NCBI RefSeq assembly: GCF_020858115.1
Contig: NZ_JACYMM010000004.1
Location: 310,001 to 374,000 of the forward strand
Direction: 5' to 3'
Length of the DNA stretch: 64,000 nucleotides
Source: Janthinobacterium sp. FW305-129
Lineage (GTDB): Bacteria; Pseudomonadota; Gammaproteobacteria; Burkholderiales; Burkholderiaceae_D
How positions within the stretch are numbered: the first letter of the stretch is position 1; the number at the start of each line of letters is the position of its first letter. The translations under genes were made by a program, and so were the position numbers. Below are positions 9,921-19,023 of this stretch, one piece after another. The notes below the pieces were generated by a model. It made no database searches. It had not been told where the DNA came from and was given only the letters and a program-made list of their open reading frames with translations.

Positions 9921-10334
9921 TCAAGCCTGAGCGTCTTTTTTAGGCTTGGCCCGCAAACTGGCCGCCGCCTCGCCGATGGCAAACGGGTCGCGCGACAAAA
10001 TGGCCGCGCCCAGGTCGACCAGTCTGGCCGCCGCCGCGATGGCGGCCTTGACGTCGGCGATGCGCTTGAGCTGTTGTTTGCCCCTGGCGATGGCGCCGTC
10101 GATATCGACGCGCGCCTGCTCGGCGCCTTCGGCCGTCAGGTAAATACCATAGGCGCGGAACAGGGCCACCATCTGGTCCAGGTGGTTTTCATATTGCTCC
10201 AGCAGCGCGCGCTCGTCCGGCGCCAGCGCTTCCCGTTCGCGGATGCGCAATTCCAGCACCAGGCTTGACGCCTGCGCCAGGCTGTCGGCGATGGCGTAGC
10301 TTTGCTCTTTCGTCAGTTCGGTCAGGGGGGACAT
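9921..10334 (-). CDS. Conserved hypothetical helical protein
   Basis: 137 residues from ATG 10334, which has CGGAGAA seven bases upstream; an upstream in-frame ATG at 10358 lacks such a site. The protein is almost wholly helical, without signal peptide or membrane segment, and ends in a basic tail (RAKPKKDAQA). I do not recognise a family. It lies 24 bases after the lipoprotein gene at 10359-11261 and is probably co-transcribed with it, which suggests a joint role at the envelope, but this is inference. Confidence 0.65.
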   Translation of the reverse strand: MSPLTELTKEQSYAIADSLAQASSLVLELRIREREALAPDERALLEQYENHLDQMVALFRAYGIYLTAEGAEQARVDIDGAIARGKQQLKRIADVKAAIAAAARLVDLGAAILSRDPFAIGEAAASLRAKPKKDAQA

Positions 10335-10358
10335 GGGATTCTCCGGTGGGCCTGCCAT

Positions 10359-11261
10359 TTACCAGCGGGCCGGGGCATAGAAGGCCGCTTGCCGCTGCAG
10401 TGTTTCGACGTCGCGTGAAAACCGCGCCAGTTGCCGTTCCAGTTCGGGCGCCTGCAGGCGGTCGAGATTGGCCCGCAGGGCGGCCACGCTCGCTTGCAGC
10501 GCATCGACGGCGGCGACGTACGCGGCGGCGATCTTTTCCCTTTCCTGCAGCTGCCGGCCTTCCAGGTGCAAGCGCGTGCGGATGTAGTTGGCGGCCAGCG
10601 GTTCGCGCGGCGCGGCGTTATCGACGGCGCCGCGCAGCAGGGCCAGGTCGCGCAATTCATCCTGCAAGCCGGCGCGGTAGCCGCGCAGCGCATATTCCTT
10701 GAGCGCATTGCCGACGATATCGATGGCTTCCTGCTCGTCGAGCAGTTCGCGCAAGGCCGATTTCTGCAGGCGCTGCGTGGCCAGGCGGCTCAGGTGCTCG
10801 CTCAGCTTGACGACCTTGGACAGCTTGTCCGCATCGAGCAGGGGCGCGCCGGCGCCCGGCTGCGCCAGGCCGCCCAGCGCCTCGCCGAGTCCGCCAAACT
10901 CTTCCTTGTAGACGGGCAGCTTGTCGTCGGCCAGCGCCGCCAGCGTGTGCGCATAGCGCAACAGGACGTCGTTCAGGCTGGCGACCGACGCGCTGGCCTG
11001 CGCGAGGGCGGCGCAATCGGCGCGCGCCGCCTGTTCGCTGGCTTGCGCATCGAAACGCTCGGCCAGGATCAAACGCTTGCGCATGGCCTTGTCCATGCAG
11101 CTGTGGACGCCGCCCGCCAGCATGGGCTCGAAGTGAACCGACATCTTTTGCGTCTGTTCGGCAAAGGTGCGCACGGGCGCCAGGTCGGTGGCGCAGCCGC
11201 CCAGCAGCAGGCTGGCGCCAAGCAGCAGGGGGAAGAGGGATGATGTCGACGGGCGCTGCAT
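10359..11261 (-). CDS. Hypothetical lipoprotein with long helical domain
   Basis: 300 residues from ATG 11261, chosen because GGAGG lies just upstream on the minus strand. The signal peptide ends in a clear lipobox (LLLGASLLLGGC), so the protein should be lipid-anchored in the envelope. The rest is predicted helical, with heptad-like stretches in the last 100 residues (ALQASVAALRANLDRL). No catalytic motif or known family was recognised. It is followed closely by the small helical protein at 9921-10334. Confidence 0.7.
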   Translation of the reverse strand: MQRPSTSSLFPLLLGASLLLGGCATDLAPVRTFAEQTQKMSVHFEPMLAGGVHSCMDKAMRKRLILAERFDAQASEQAARADCAALAQASASVASLNDVLLRYAHTLAALADDKLPVYKEEFGGLGEALGGLAQPGAGAPLLDADKLSKVVKLSEHLSRLATQRLQKSALRELLDEQEAIDIVGNALKEYALRGYRAGLQDELRDLALLRGAVDNAAPREPLAANYIRTRLHLEGRQLQEREKIAAAYVAAVDALQASVAALRANLDRLQAPELERQLARFSRDVETLQRQAAFYAPARW

Positions 11262-11518
11262 ATGGCCTCCATGCGGTAGCAGTGGCTGACGGGTCCGGCG
11301 CGCATGCGCTGGCATGGCCGACATTAGCATGCTGAGGAGTAGCAGTATTGCGCCAGATCAGCTCGCTGTCGAAGTCGCCTGGCCGTCCCGTATCGGCGGC
11401 AGGGCTGTTGCCGAATGGCGCAGGTGCGCCAATTTGCGCCATATTTTCCTTACAAAAGACTGACATCGGACGGGTAATGCGGTCTTTTTCGCATGTTGCG
11501 ACGCGTCATATGTAGTTG

Positions 11519-11547
11519 TTGCTGGTGCATGTTTACTCACCTACAAT
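11519..11547 (+). promoter_or_regulatory. Sigma-70 promoter of the liv operon
   Basis: TTGCTG (11519-11524) and TACAAT (11542-11547) are separated by exactly 17 bases, in the otherwise gene-free stretch 11262-11627. Transcription would start near 11554 and leave a leader of about 75 bases before livK. An inverted repeat GGCGCA-GG-TGCGCC at 11417-11430, followed by another TTGCGCC, lies upstream and could be a regulator site; nothing else is seen in this stretch. Confidence 0.6.
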
Positions 11548-11627
11548 GATTTATCGATGGGGCGGTTATCCAGCGTACGACTATAAAAATAAGTGGCATT
11601 AAAAACGTTGTATTAGAGGAGATGACA

Positions 11628-12785
11628 ATGAATTTGAAACAGAAATTGCTCGTGGCAAGTTTGGTTTTGGGTTTCTCGCAGGCGGCCGTCGCAGCCGACC
11701 CCATAAAGATCGGCGTGTCCGGTCCGTTTACGGGCGGTTCCGCGCCGATGGGCGTGTCGATGCGCGACGGCGTCAAGCTGGCCGTCGCGGAAATCAATGC
11801 CAAGGGTGGCGTACTGGGCCGTTCCTTGCTGCTGATCGAGCGCGATGACGAAGCGAAGAACGAACGCGGCGTGCAGATCGCCCAGGAACTGATCAACAAG
11901 GAAAAGGTTGCCGCCACCGTCGGCTACATCAATACGGGCGTGGCCCTCGCTTCGCAGCGCTTCTACCAGGAAGCGAAAATTCCCGTCATGAACAATGTGG
12001 CGACGGGTTCCATCGTCACCAAGCAATTCGCCGACCAGCCGGAAAACTACATCTTCCGCAATGCGGCCAATGACACCATCCAGTCCGGCATGATCGTGCA
12101 TGAGGCGATCGAGAACCGCAAGTTCAAGAAAGTGGCGATCCTGGCCGACTCCACCAACTATGGCCAGCTGGGCCGTGAAGACCTGGAAAAGGCGCTCGAC
12201 AAGAAGGGCATCAAGCCCGTCGCCGTTGAAAAATACAACATCAAGGACGTCGACATGACGGCCCAGCTGCTGAAAGCCAAGCAGGCGGGGGCGGAAGTCG
12301 TGCTGACCTACGGCATCGGCCCGGAACTGGCGCAGATCGCCAACGGCATGGAAAAACTGGGCTGGAAAGTGCCGCTGATCGGCAGCTGGACCCTGGCCAT
12401 GGGTAACTTCATCGACAACGCGGGCAAGAACGGCAATGGCACGCGCATGCCGCAAACCTTCATCCAGGATGCCAGCACGCCCAAGCGCAAGGCCTTCATC
12501 GACGCCTACGTGGCCGCCTACAAGCCGTCGGGCGGACGCATGCCGTCGGCCGTCTCGGCTGCGCAAGGCTACGATTCCATCTACCTGCTGGCCGCGGCCT
12601 TCAAGCAGGCGGGCGGCACGGATGGCCCGAAAGTGCGCGCCGCGCTGGAAAACCTGAGTGAAAAAGTGGAAGGCGCCGTCACCACCTACAACAAGCCGTT
12701 CAGCAAGACCAACCATGAAGCGATCACGGCCGAGCTGACCGTGTTTGGCGAAGTCAAGGACGGCAAAGTCGTCCTCGCGAAATAA
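11628..12785 (+). CDS. livK: ABC transporter periplasmic binding protein, branched-chain amino acid type
   Basis: Captures the substrate in the periplasm for the LivHMGF transporter. 385 residues; signal peptide ends near AVAADPIKIG; the type 1 periplasmic-binding fold is shown by IKIGVSGPFTGG, DGVKLAVAEINAKGG and IERDDEAKNERGVQIAQ. The start at ATG 11628 has GAGGAG six bases upstream; the in-frame ATG at 11622 overlaps that site. First gene of the operon, with a terminator-like hairpin between it and livH that would keep the binding protein in excess of the membrane parts. Substrate could be leucine-type amino acids, or amides/urea, which use the same family; sequence alone does not settle it. 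Confidence 0.9.
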   Translation: MNLKQKLLVASLVLGFSQAAVAADPIKIGVSGPFTGGSAPMGVSMRDGVKLAVAEINAKGGVLGRSLLLIERDDEAKNERGVQIAQELINKEKVAATVGYINTGVALASQRFYQEAKIPVMNNVATGSIVTKQFADQPENYIFRNAANDTIQSGMIVHEAIENRKFKKVAILADSTNYGQLGREDLEKALDKKGIKPVAVEKYNIKDVDMTAQLLKAKQAGAEVVLTYGIGPELAQIANGMEKLGWKVPLIGSWTLAMGNFIDNAGKNGNGTRMPQTFIQDASTPKRKAFIDAYVAAYKPSGGRMPSAVSAAQGYDSIYLLAAAFKQAGGTDGPKVRAALENLSEKVEGAVTTYNKPFSKTNHEAITAELTVFGEVKDGKVVLAK

Positions 12786-12805
12786 GCCTGGCAGACATTC
12801 GCCGC

Positions 12806-12847
12806 GCAGTGGCCAGCCTTGAGGAATCAGGACTGGCCATTTTTTTA
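12806..12847 (+). terminator. Intra-operon terminator/attenuator after livK
   Basis: TGGCCAG (12810-12816) pairs with CTGGCCA (12833-12839), with an extra inner pairing of CCTTGA with TCAGG, and a T-run follows at 12841-12846. The location between binding-protein and permease genes fits partial termination that lowers expression of the downstream membrane components. Confidence 0.8.
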
Positions 12848-12870
12848 TCCTCCATCCTTCGGGGAATACC

Positions 12871-13761
12871 ATGGAAATCTTCCTGCAGCTCGTCTTCAGC
12901 GGCATCGCGCTGGGCATGATCTATGCCGTCATCGCCTTCGGCTACCAGCTGACCTTCGCGACATCGGGCACCCTCAACTTTGGCCAGGGCGAATCCCTGA
13001 TGCTGGGCGCGCTCGTGGGCCTGTCCCTGGTGGGCACCATCCACGGCGGCCCGTACATGAGCTACCTGCTGATGATCCCCATCGTCATCGTCTTCGGCGC
13101 CTTGCAGGGCGTGTTCGTCGAATGGATAGGCGTGCGGCCCGCCATCAAGATCAAGTCCGAATTCGGCTGGATCATGTCGACCATCGCGCTGGCCATCATT
13201 TTCAAGAACGTGGCGGAAAACATCTGGGGCAAGGACGACCTGATGTTCCCGTCGCCGCTGTCGGCCGCGCCGTTCCAGGTGTTTGGCGCTAACGTGCAGC
13301 AGATGCAGGTGGCCGTCATCGTCGGCGCGCTGGCCATCATGCTGGCCGTCGAAGTGTTCAACCGCAAATCCATCTACGGCAAGGCCGTCGTGGCGACGGC
13401 CAACGACCGCGACGCGGCCGGTTTGATGGGCATCAACACGGGCATGGTCATCACGTTTTCGTATGCGCTGTCGTCTGCCACGGCCGCCTTTGCGGGCGTG
13501 CTGGTGGCGCCGCTGACCCTGACGGGGGCCACCATGGGCGCCTCGCTGGGCCTGAAAGCGTTTGCCGTGGCCATCATCGGCGGGCTGACCTCGGGCGTGG
13601 GCGCCATCGTGGGCGGCCTGATCCTGGGCATCGCGGAAACGACCACCGGCTATTACATCTCCACGGGCTACAAGGAAGTGCCAGGCCTGCTGCTGTTGCT
13701 GCTGGTACTGGCCGTCAAGCCGTCCGGCCTGTTCGGCAAAGCCGCGATCAAGAAAGTCTGA
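12871..13761 (+). CDS. livH: Branched-chain amino acid ABC transporter permease LivH
   Basis: Inner-membrane permease subunit, 296 residues with about eight membrane segments. Family signatures include the N-terminal GIALGMIYAVIAFGYQLTF, SGTLNFGQGE, and the cytoplasmic coupling segment KAVVATANDRDAAGLMGIN, which contacts the ATPase. It lies behind the attenuator hairpin and 7 bases before the next gene. Works with the LivM half of the downstream fusion protein as a heterodimeric channel. Confidence 0.92.
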   Translation: MEIFLQLVFSGIALGMIYAVIAFGYQLTFATSGTLNFGQGESLMLGALVGLSLVGTIHGGPYMSYLLMIPIVIVFGALQGVFVEWIGVRPAIKIKSEFGWIMSTIALAIIFKNVAENIWGKDDLMFPSPLSAAPFQVFGANVQQMQVAVIVGALAIMLAVEVFNRKSIYGKAVVATANDRDAAGLMGINTGMVITFSYALSSATAAFAGVLVAPLTLTGATMGASLGLKAFAVAIIGGLTSGVGAIVGGLILGIAETTTGYYISTGYKEVPGLLLLLLVLAVKPSGLFGKAAIKKV

Positions 13762-13768
13762 GGACCAC

Positions 13769-15712
13769 ATGAACAAGAAAATCACCATGCTGGCGCTGAG
13801 CGCGGCGGGACTGGCCGCGCTCGCGCTGTTCCCCATCGTCATCCCGAACCCCTATTATATCCACCTGGCCGAGACCATCCTGATCTACGCCATTCTGCTG
13901 TTCGGCCTCGATATCGTCGTCGGCTACACGGGGCAGGTGTCGCTGGGCCACGCCGGCCTGTTCGGCATCGGCTCGTACGTGACGGGCGTGCTGGTGTTCA
14001 AGCTGGGCGTGTCGTTCTGGCTGGCCATCCCCGCCAGTATCGCGGGCGCGGCCCTGTTCGGCGCCATCCTGGCCTTGCCGGCCCTGCGCGTGACGGGACC
14101 CTACCTGGCCATGGTCACGCTGGCCTTCGGCACCATCGTGCAAATCCTGATCAACGAGATGAGCTTCCTGACGGAAGGGCCGATGGGCATCAAGATTCAC
14201 AAGCCCGTCCTGTTCGGCCACAAACTGACGGAAGTGGAGTACTACTACATGGTCGCCGCGCTGCTGGTGATCTCGCTGGTGGTGGTGCACCGCATCCTGA
14301 AGTCGAACCTGGGCCGCGCCTTCGAGGCGCTGCGCGACAGCCCCATTGCATCGGACTGCATGGGCGTGTCCGTCTACCGCTACAAGGTGTATGCCTTCGT
14401 CATCAGCGCCGGCTTCGCGGGCCTGGCCGGCAGCCTGTATGCGTATTCGGAAGAGTATATTTCGCCGAATACCTATAACTTCGAGCTGACGATCCTGTTC
14501 CTGCTGGCCGTCATCATGGGCGGACGCAAGACGCGCTCGGGCGCGCTGATCGGCGCCCTGATCGTCGTCATGCTGCCCAGCCTCTTGTCGGACATCGAAT
14601 TGTTCCGCAAGATCGCCGTCTCCGCCGCCGTGCTGGGCGTGATCGGTTCGGCCTTCATGCTGGCGAAAAAGCGCTCGACCGTGCGCGGCGTGCTCGTGCC
14701 CCTGGTGGCCACCATCGGCCTGGCCGCGTATTCTTACAAACTGGACAACATGGTCGACTGGCGTCTGACCATCTTCGGCCTGATGACCTTATTCGTCGTG
14801 TACTACCTGCAGGACGGCATCGTGGGCTTTTTGATGAGCTTTATCGGCAAGGGCCGGCGCCATGTGCAAGCCGTCGCTTCGCACGGCGTGGCGCCGTTTG
14901 ATCATGCGCAAGGCGGGCAGCAGGGCGCCACCCTGCTGCGCGTGGAGCAGGCCCTGATGCAGTTCGGCGGCCTGAAAGCGCTGAACCAGGTGGACCTGAA
15001 CGTCACGCAGGGCTCCGTGCACGGCTTGATCGGGCCGAACGGCTCGGGCAAGAGCACGATGATGAACGTGCTCACGGGGATCTACAAGCCGACGGCGGGC
15101 AAGGTGGAATTCGCGGGCGCCGTCATTTCCGGCCGCACGCCGTCCGAAATCGCCCTGGGCGGCGTGGCGCGCACCTTCCAGAACGTGCAGCTGTTCGGCG
15201 AGATGACGGCCACCGAGAACGTGCTGGTGGGCTTGCACAATACGTTCAAGTCGAACGTGCTGGACGTGATGCTGCATACGCCCCGCTACAAGCGCGAAGA
15301 GAAGGCCGCGCGCGAGCGGGCCGCCAGCATCCTGGAATTCGTCGGCCTGGCGGACCTGGCCAACGAAGAGGCGCGCAATCTGCCATACGGCAAGCAGCGG
15401 CTGCTGGAAATCGGCCGCGCGCTGGGCCTCAACCCCCGTTTGCTGCTGCTCGACGAACCGGCGGCGGGCCTGACGGCGCCCGACATCAAAGAACTGATGG
15501 CCATCATCCGCAAGATCCGCGAACACGGCATCACCATCATCCTGATCGAGCATCACATGGACGTGGTGATGGCCCTGTCGGACGTGGTGACGGTGCTGGA
15601 CTTCGGCCAGAAGATCGCCGAGGGCGCGCCCGCGCTTGTCCAGAGCGATCCGAAAGTGATCGAAGCCTACCTGGGCGGCAGCGCCGACACCCTGAGCCCT
15701 GCGGCGCACTGA
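13769..15712 (+). CDS. LivM permease fused to LivG ATPase
   Basis: One 647-residue chain holds both a LivM permease and a LivG ATPase. Residues 1 to about 360 are membrane segments with the LivM signatures VGYTGQVSLGHAGLFGIGSY and the coupling stretch FEALRDSPIASDCMGVSVY. From about residue 390 an ABC domain follows with Walker A GPNGSGKST (about 421), a signature region LPYGKQRLLEIGRAL, Walker B LLLLDEPAAG and the switch histidine in LIEHHMD. The extra membrane stretch at about 310-350 links the two. Such fusions are known in Burkholderiales. Followed 10 bases later by livF. Confidence 0.92.
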   Translation: MNKKITMLALSAAGLAALALFPIVIPNPYYIHLAETILIYAILLFGLDIVVGYTGQVSLGHAGLFGIGSYVTGVLVFKLGVSFWLAIPASIAGAALFGAILALPALRVTGPYLAMVTLAFGTIVQILINEMSFLTEGPMGIKIHKPVLFGHKLTEVEYYYMVAALLVISLVVVHRILKSNLGRAFEALRDSPIASDCMGVSVYRYKVYAFVISAGFAGLAGSLYAYSEEYISPNTYNFELTILFLLAVIMGGRKTRSGALIGALIVVMLPSLLSDIELFRKIAVSAAVLGVIGSAFMLAKKRSTVRGVLVPLVATIGLAAYSYKLDNMVDWRLTIFGLMTLFVVYYLQDGIVGFLMSFIGKGRRHVQAVASHGVAPFDHAQGGQQGATLLRVEQALMQFGGLKALNQVDLNVTQGSVHGLIGPNGSGKSTMMNVLTGIYKPTAGKVEFAGAVISGRTPSEIALGGVARTFQNVQLFGEMTATENVLVGLHNTFKSNVLDVMLHTPRYKREEKAARERAASILEFVGLADLANEEARNLPYGKQRLLEIGRALGLNPRLLLLDEPAAGLTAPDIKELMAIIRKIREHGITIILIEHHMDVVMALSDVVTVLDFGQKIAEGAPALVQSDPKVIEAYLGGSADTLSPAAH

Positions 15713-15722
15713 GAGGAAGACC

Positions 15723-16445
15723 ATGCTGACCATTCATAATCTGCACGCCGCCTACGGCAAAGTCGAAGTCCTGCACGGCATTTCGCTGGAAGTCCCGAAG
15801 GGCAAGCTGGTGACCCTGATCGGCTCGAACGGCGCCGGCAAGACCACCACCATGCGCGCCATTTCCGGCATGCTCAAACCGAAATCCGGCACTGTCACCC
15901 TGGGCGGCAAGGATGTCACGGGGCTCGACTCGCACCGCATCGCGCGCGCCGGCCTGGCCCATTCGCCGGAAGGCAGGAGGGTGTTCGCCTCGATGTCGGT
16001 GACGGACAACCTGCTGCTGGGCGCCTTTCCCCGTTTTACGCGGGCGCGCCCGAAAGGCGACATCAAGGGAGATCTGGACAAGGCCCTGGAGCTGTTTCCC
16101 CGCCTGAAGGAGCGGCGCGACCAGCTGGCCGGCACCTTGTCGGGCGGCGAGCAGCAGATGCTGGCCATGGCCCGCGCCGTGATGCTGAACCCGGAAGTGA
16201 TCCTGCTGGACGAGCCGTCGATGGGCCTGGCGCCGATATTGGTGGAAGAAGTCTTCCGCATCATCACGCGCTTGAAGGCCGAGGGCGTGACCATGCTGCT
16301 GGTCGAACAATTCGCCGCCGCCGCCCTGAACGTGGCCGATTACGGCTACGTGCTGGAAAACGGCAGCATCTCCGTGCATGGCCCGGCCGAGAGCCTGAAA
16401 ACGGACCCGAAGGTGATCGCGGCGTATCTGGGCGGCGGGCACTGA
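15723..16445 (+). CDS. livF: Branched-chain amino acid ABC transporter ATPase LivF
   Basis: Second nucleotide-binding subunit, 240 residues: Walker A IGSNGAGKTTT, signature LSGGEQQMLAMARA, Walker B VILLDEPSMGLAP, and the switch region LLVEQFA, in which the usual switch histidine is Gln as is common in LivF. GAGAGGAAGACC precedes the ATG. Last gene of the liv operon. Pairs with the LivG half of the fusion to power uptake. Confidence 0.93.
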   Translation: MLTIHNLHAAYGKVEVLHGISLEVPKGKLVTLIGSNGAGKTTTMRAISGMLKPKSGTVTLGGKDVTGLDSHRIARAGLAHSPEGRRVFASMSVTDNLLLGAFPRFTRARPKGDIKGDLDKALELFPRLKERRDQLAGTLSGGEQQMLAMARAVMLNPEVILLDEPSMGLAPILVEEVFRIITRLKAEGVTMLLVEQFAAAALNVADYGYVLENGSISVHGPAESLKTDPKVIAAYLGGGH

Positions 16446-16452
16446 AGCTGGC

Positions 16453-16518
16453 TTGACAATGCGCTTGCTGCGCATTGTCAAATCCTCTACACTGCGCGCT
16501 CCCGTACCCGCAGTGTAG
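16453..16518. promoter_or_regulatory. Two tandem perfect palindromes upstream of the TonB receptor
   Basis: First palindrome: 12-bp arms TTGACAATGCGC (16453-16464) and GCGCATTGTCAA (16470-16481) around a 5-base loop. Second: 10-bp arms CTACACTGCG (16487-16496) and CGCAGTGTAG (16509-16518). They fill nearly the whole gap between livF and the receptor start at 16529. TTGACA within the first arm could be a -35 element. No T-run follows, so they read better as operator sites or an RNA structure than as a terminator. Confidence 0.6.
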
Positions 16519-16528
16519 AAAAGGCATC

Positions 16529-18658
16529 ATGCGCAGCGCCAGCCCGACTTTCCCTCTCCTTTTTCTGCTCTTGCCGGCCGCTGCCTGCGCCGACGAGGCG
16601 CCGCTGCAGAAAGTTGAAATTACCGCCGCCAGCGGCCTGCAGCAGCGGCGCGACGACACGGCCGCGAAAATCATCGTCAGCCGCGACGATCTTGCCCAAT
16701 ATGGCGACAGCAGCCTGGCGGCGGCCCTGAAGCGCCAGCCCGGCGTGTCCGTCGTCGGCAGCGAGGTGCGCATGCGGGGCCTGGGCGCCGGCTACACGCA
16801 GATGCTGATCAACGGCGAACCGGCGCCACCGGGTTTTTCCATCGAATCGATCGCGCCCGAGATGATCGAGCGCATCGAGATTTTACGCAGCGCGACGGCC
16901 GAATACAGCATGCAGGCCGTCGCCGGCAGCATCAACGTGGTCTTGCGCAAGGGCGCCAGCGGCGCCGAGCGCGAATGGAAATTGGGTGCGGGCAGGCAGG
17001 ATGGCCGCTGGCAGCCTGCCGCATCGCTGCGCGTGGCGGACAAGCTGCCCGGTTTCGCCTACTCGCTGACGGGGGCGGTCGAGCGCACGGCCGATGACGT
17101 GGCGGGCGGCACGACTGAAACGACGTCCGGGCCGGCCGGCACGCCGCTGGCGCTGCGCGACACGCGCACGCGCAATGCCTCGTCCGTCAACAAGGCCAGC
17201 CTGACGCCGCGCCTGCACTGGACCCTGGACAAGGGCGACACCGTCACCTGGCAAAGCCTGCTGGACTGGTACCGCACGGGATTTGACGGCGTGGCCAGCG
17301 AAACGGTCTTGCTGGGCATGCCCACGGCGTATCCGCGCAATGGCGCCACCTCGCAAGCGAGCGTGTTTTCCGCGCGCAGCGACGTGAGCTGGTCGCACGC
17401 GCTGGGGGCGGCGGGCAAGCTGACGGCCAGACTGGGCGTCAACCACAACCGGCGCGACACGGATTACGCGTTTCATGGCGCGGCGGCCGATGGCGCGCCC
17501 CTGCTGCTGCGCGGCGTGGTCTCCGACGCCGTCGACGACAGCGTCAACAGCAGCGGCAAATACCTGGGCCGGCTGGGCGGCGGGCACGCCCTGAGCCTGG
17601 GCTGGGACGGCAGCCTGATACGCCGCAGCGAGTCGCGCCGCCAGCGCGACACCTATCTTGCCGGCGGCGCGCCGTACGCGCTCGATGAAGACTACACGGC
17701 CGACGTGCGGCGCCTGGCCCTGTATGCGCAGGATGAGTGGGACGTGACGCCGCGCCTGCAAATGTATGCGGGCGTGCGCTGGGAGGGCTTGCAGACGGCG
17801 ACCGAGGGCCGCACCCTGAGCGAGGTGCGCACGCAGGCCAAGGTCTGGAGCCCCGTGGCGCAGCTGCTGTGGAAGCTGCCGGAGCAGGAACGCGACCAGC
17901 TGCGGCTGGCGCTGGCGCGCACCTACAAGGCGCCCGCCACGCGCAACCTGGTGCCGCGCCGTTACACCATCAACAATGGCAACAGCGCCAACAATCCCGA
18001 TTTCCAGGGCAATCCCGACCTGCGCCCGGAACTGGCGTGGGGGCTGGACGCGGCCTGGGAAAGCTATTTCGGCAAGAGCGGCGTGGCCAGCCTGTCGGGA
18101 TATGCGCGGCGCATCAGCGACGTCACCGTGCAGCGCTTGTTCCAGCGCGATGGCATCTGGACGGCCAGCCCGTTCAACAACGGCACGGCCACGGTGCGCG
18201 GCATCGAGATGGATGTGAAGTTCCCCTTGCGGATCTGGTGGGCGCAGGCGCCCGACCTCGACGTGCGCGCCAACGCGGGGCGCAACTGGTCCAAGGTCGC
18301 CGCCGTGCCGGGTCCCGGCAACCGCCTGGCCAGCCAGGTGCCGGCCACGCTGAACCTGGGACTCGATTACCGGCTCTCGCCTGGGATGAGCATGGGCGGC
18401 AATCTGCACGTGCAGACGGGCGGCCTGGCGCGGCTCGATGCGCATGCCAGCAGCGATGCGGGCGTGCGGCGCACCCTGGACGCGTATGCGCTGTGGCAGC
18501 CGGACGCGAAGACACGCGTGCGCCTGTCGGCGGCCAACCTGCTGCGCCAGCAGCAGCTGCAAGGGCAATCGTATGTGGATGAGGAGGGCCGCAGCGACAG
18601 CGTGACGCGCATCGATGGCAGCGCGTCGCTGCGCCTGATGGTCGAGCGCAGCCTTTAG
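16529..18658 (+). CDS. TonB-dependent outer-membrane receptor
   Basis: 709-residue outer-membrane receptor that would import a ligand (siderophore, cofactor or sugar) with energy from TonB-ExbBD. Signal peptide FPLLFLLLPAAACA; plug domain about residues 35-140 with VRMRGLGAGYTQMLINGEP and IERIEILRSATAEYSMQAVAGSINVVL; then the beta-barrel with the plug-to-barrel and C-terminal strand pattern (GSASLRLMVERSL). Start at ATG 16529 with GAAAAGG five bases upstream. Preceded by two palindromes that probably control it. No partner genes lie nearby to name the ligand. Its end converges on the DUF2288 gene, 3 bases apart. Confidence 0.88.
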   Translation: MRSASPTFPLLFLLLPAAACADEAPLQKVEITAASGLQQRRDDTAAKIIVSRDDLAQYGDSSLAAALKRQPGVSVVGSEVRMRGLGAGYTQMLINGEPAPPGFSIESIAPEMIERIEILRSATAEYSMQAVAGSINVVLRKGASGAEREWKLGAGRQDGRWQPAASLRVADKLPGFAYSLTGAVERTADDVAGGTTETTSGPAGTPLALRDTRTRNASSVNKASLTPRLHWTLDKGDTVTWQSLLDWYRTGFDGVASETVLLGMPTAYPRNGATSQASVFSARSDVSWSHALGAAGKLTARLGVNHNRRDTDYAFHGAAADGAPLLLRGVVSDAVDDSVNSSGKYLGRLGGGHALSLGWDGSLIRRSESRRQRDTYLAGGAPYALDEDYTADVRRLALYAQDEWDVTPRLQMYAGVRWEGLQTATEGRTLSEVRTQAKVWSPVAQLLWKLPEQERDQLRLALARTYKAPATRNLVPRRYTINNGNSANNPDFQGNPDLRPELAWGLDAAWESYFGKSGVASLSGYARRISDVTVQRLFQRDGIWTASPFNNGTATVRGIEMDVKFPLRIWWAQAPDLDVRANAGRNWSKVAAVPGPGNRLASQVPATLNLGLDYRLSPGMSMGGNLHVQTGGLARLDAHASSDAGVRRTLDAYALWQPDAKTRVRLSAANLLRQQQLQGQSYVDEEGRSDSVTRIDGSASLRLMVERSL

Positions 18659-18661
18659 GTA

Positions 18662-18982
18662 TCAGTGCCTGGTCGGCTTTTCCTGCTGCACCAGGATGAA
18701 CGGGCTGACGACGACGGCCCACAGGGCCGCATCGGCCGCCTGCCAGTCCAGCGCCTGCTGGTCGGAGACCTTGGCGACCTTGCCGTCGGCCATCCATTGC
18801 GTGATGGTGGCCTTGTCGTCGTGCGAGATGCGCACGGCCACTTCGACCAGGTCCAGTTCATTGGCGACCCAGACGACGTTGCCTTGGGCGAAGTGCTTTT
18901 CCAGCTCGCTCCAGGCCAGGCGGGCCGTTTCGCTGTTCACTTTGAGGCGCAGTTCGGTGTCTTTTTCAGGATTGGTTTGCAT
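18662..18982 (-). CDS. DUF2288 family protein
   Basis: 106 residues, soluble, matching my recollection of DUF2288: an N-terminal helix (WSELEKHFAQGNVVWV) then a stretch with VEVAVRISHDDKATITQWM and a C-terminal hydrophobic end (AALWAVVVSPFILVQQ). Function unknown. It stands between the convergent receptor gene and the RES toxin gene, on the same strand as the latter with a gap of about 40 bases. Confidence 0.75.
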   Translation of the reverse strand: MQTNPEKDTELRLKVNSETARLAWSELEKHFAQGNVVWVANELDLVEVAVRISHDDKATITQWMADGKVAKVSDQQALDWQAADAALWAVVVSPFILVQQEKPTRH

Positions 18983-19023
18983 GTGAGATCAGGTTGCGGT
19001 GAGTCGGGTGCCGTGCCGCGCAG

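Noticed and set aside
11417-11430. Inverted repeat GGCGCA-GG-TGCGCC before livK as an operator
   Set aside because: Short and GC-rich, so it can arise by chance; it lies about 100 bases upstream of the promoter boxes.
13769-15712. LivM-LivG fusion as a novel transporter type
   Set aside because: Fused permease/ATPase genes of this kind are known in related bacteria; it was annotated but not counted as new.
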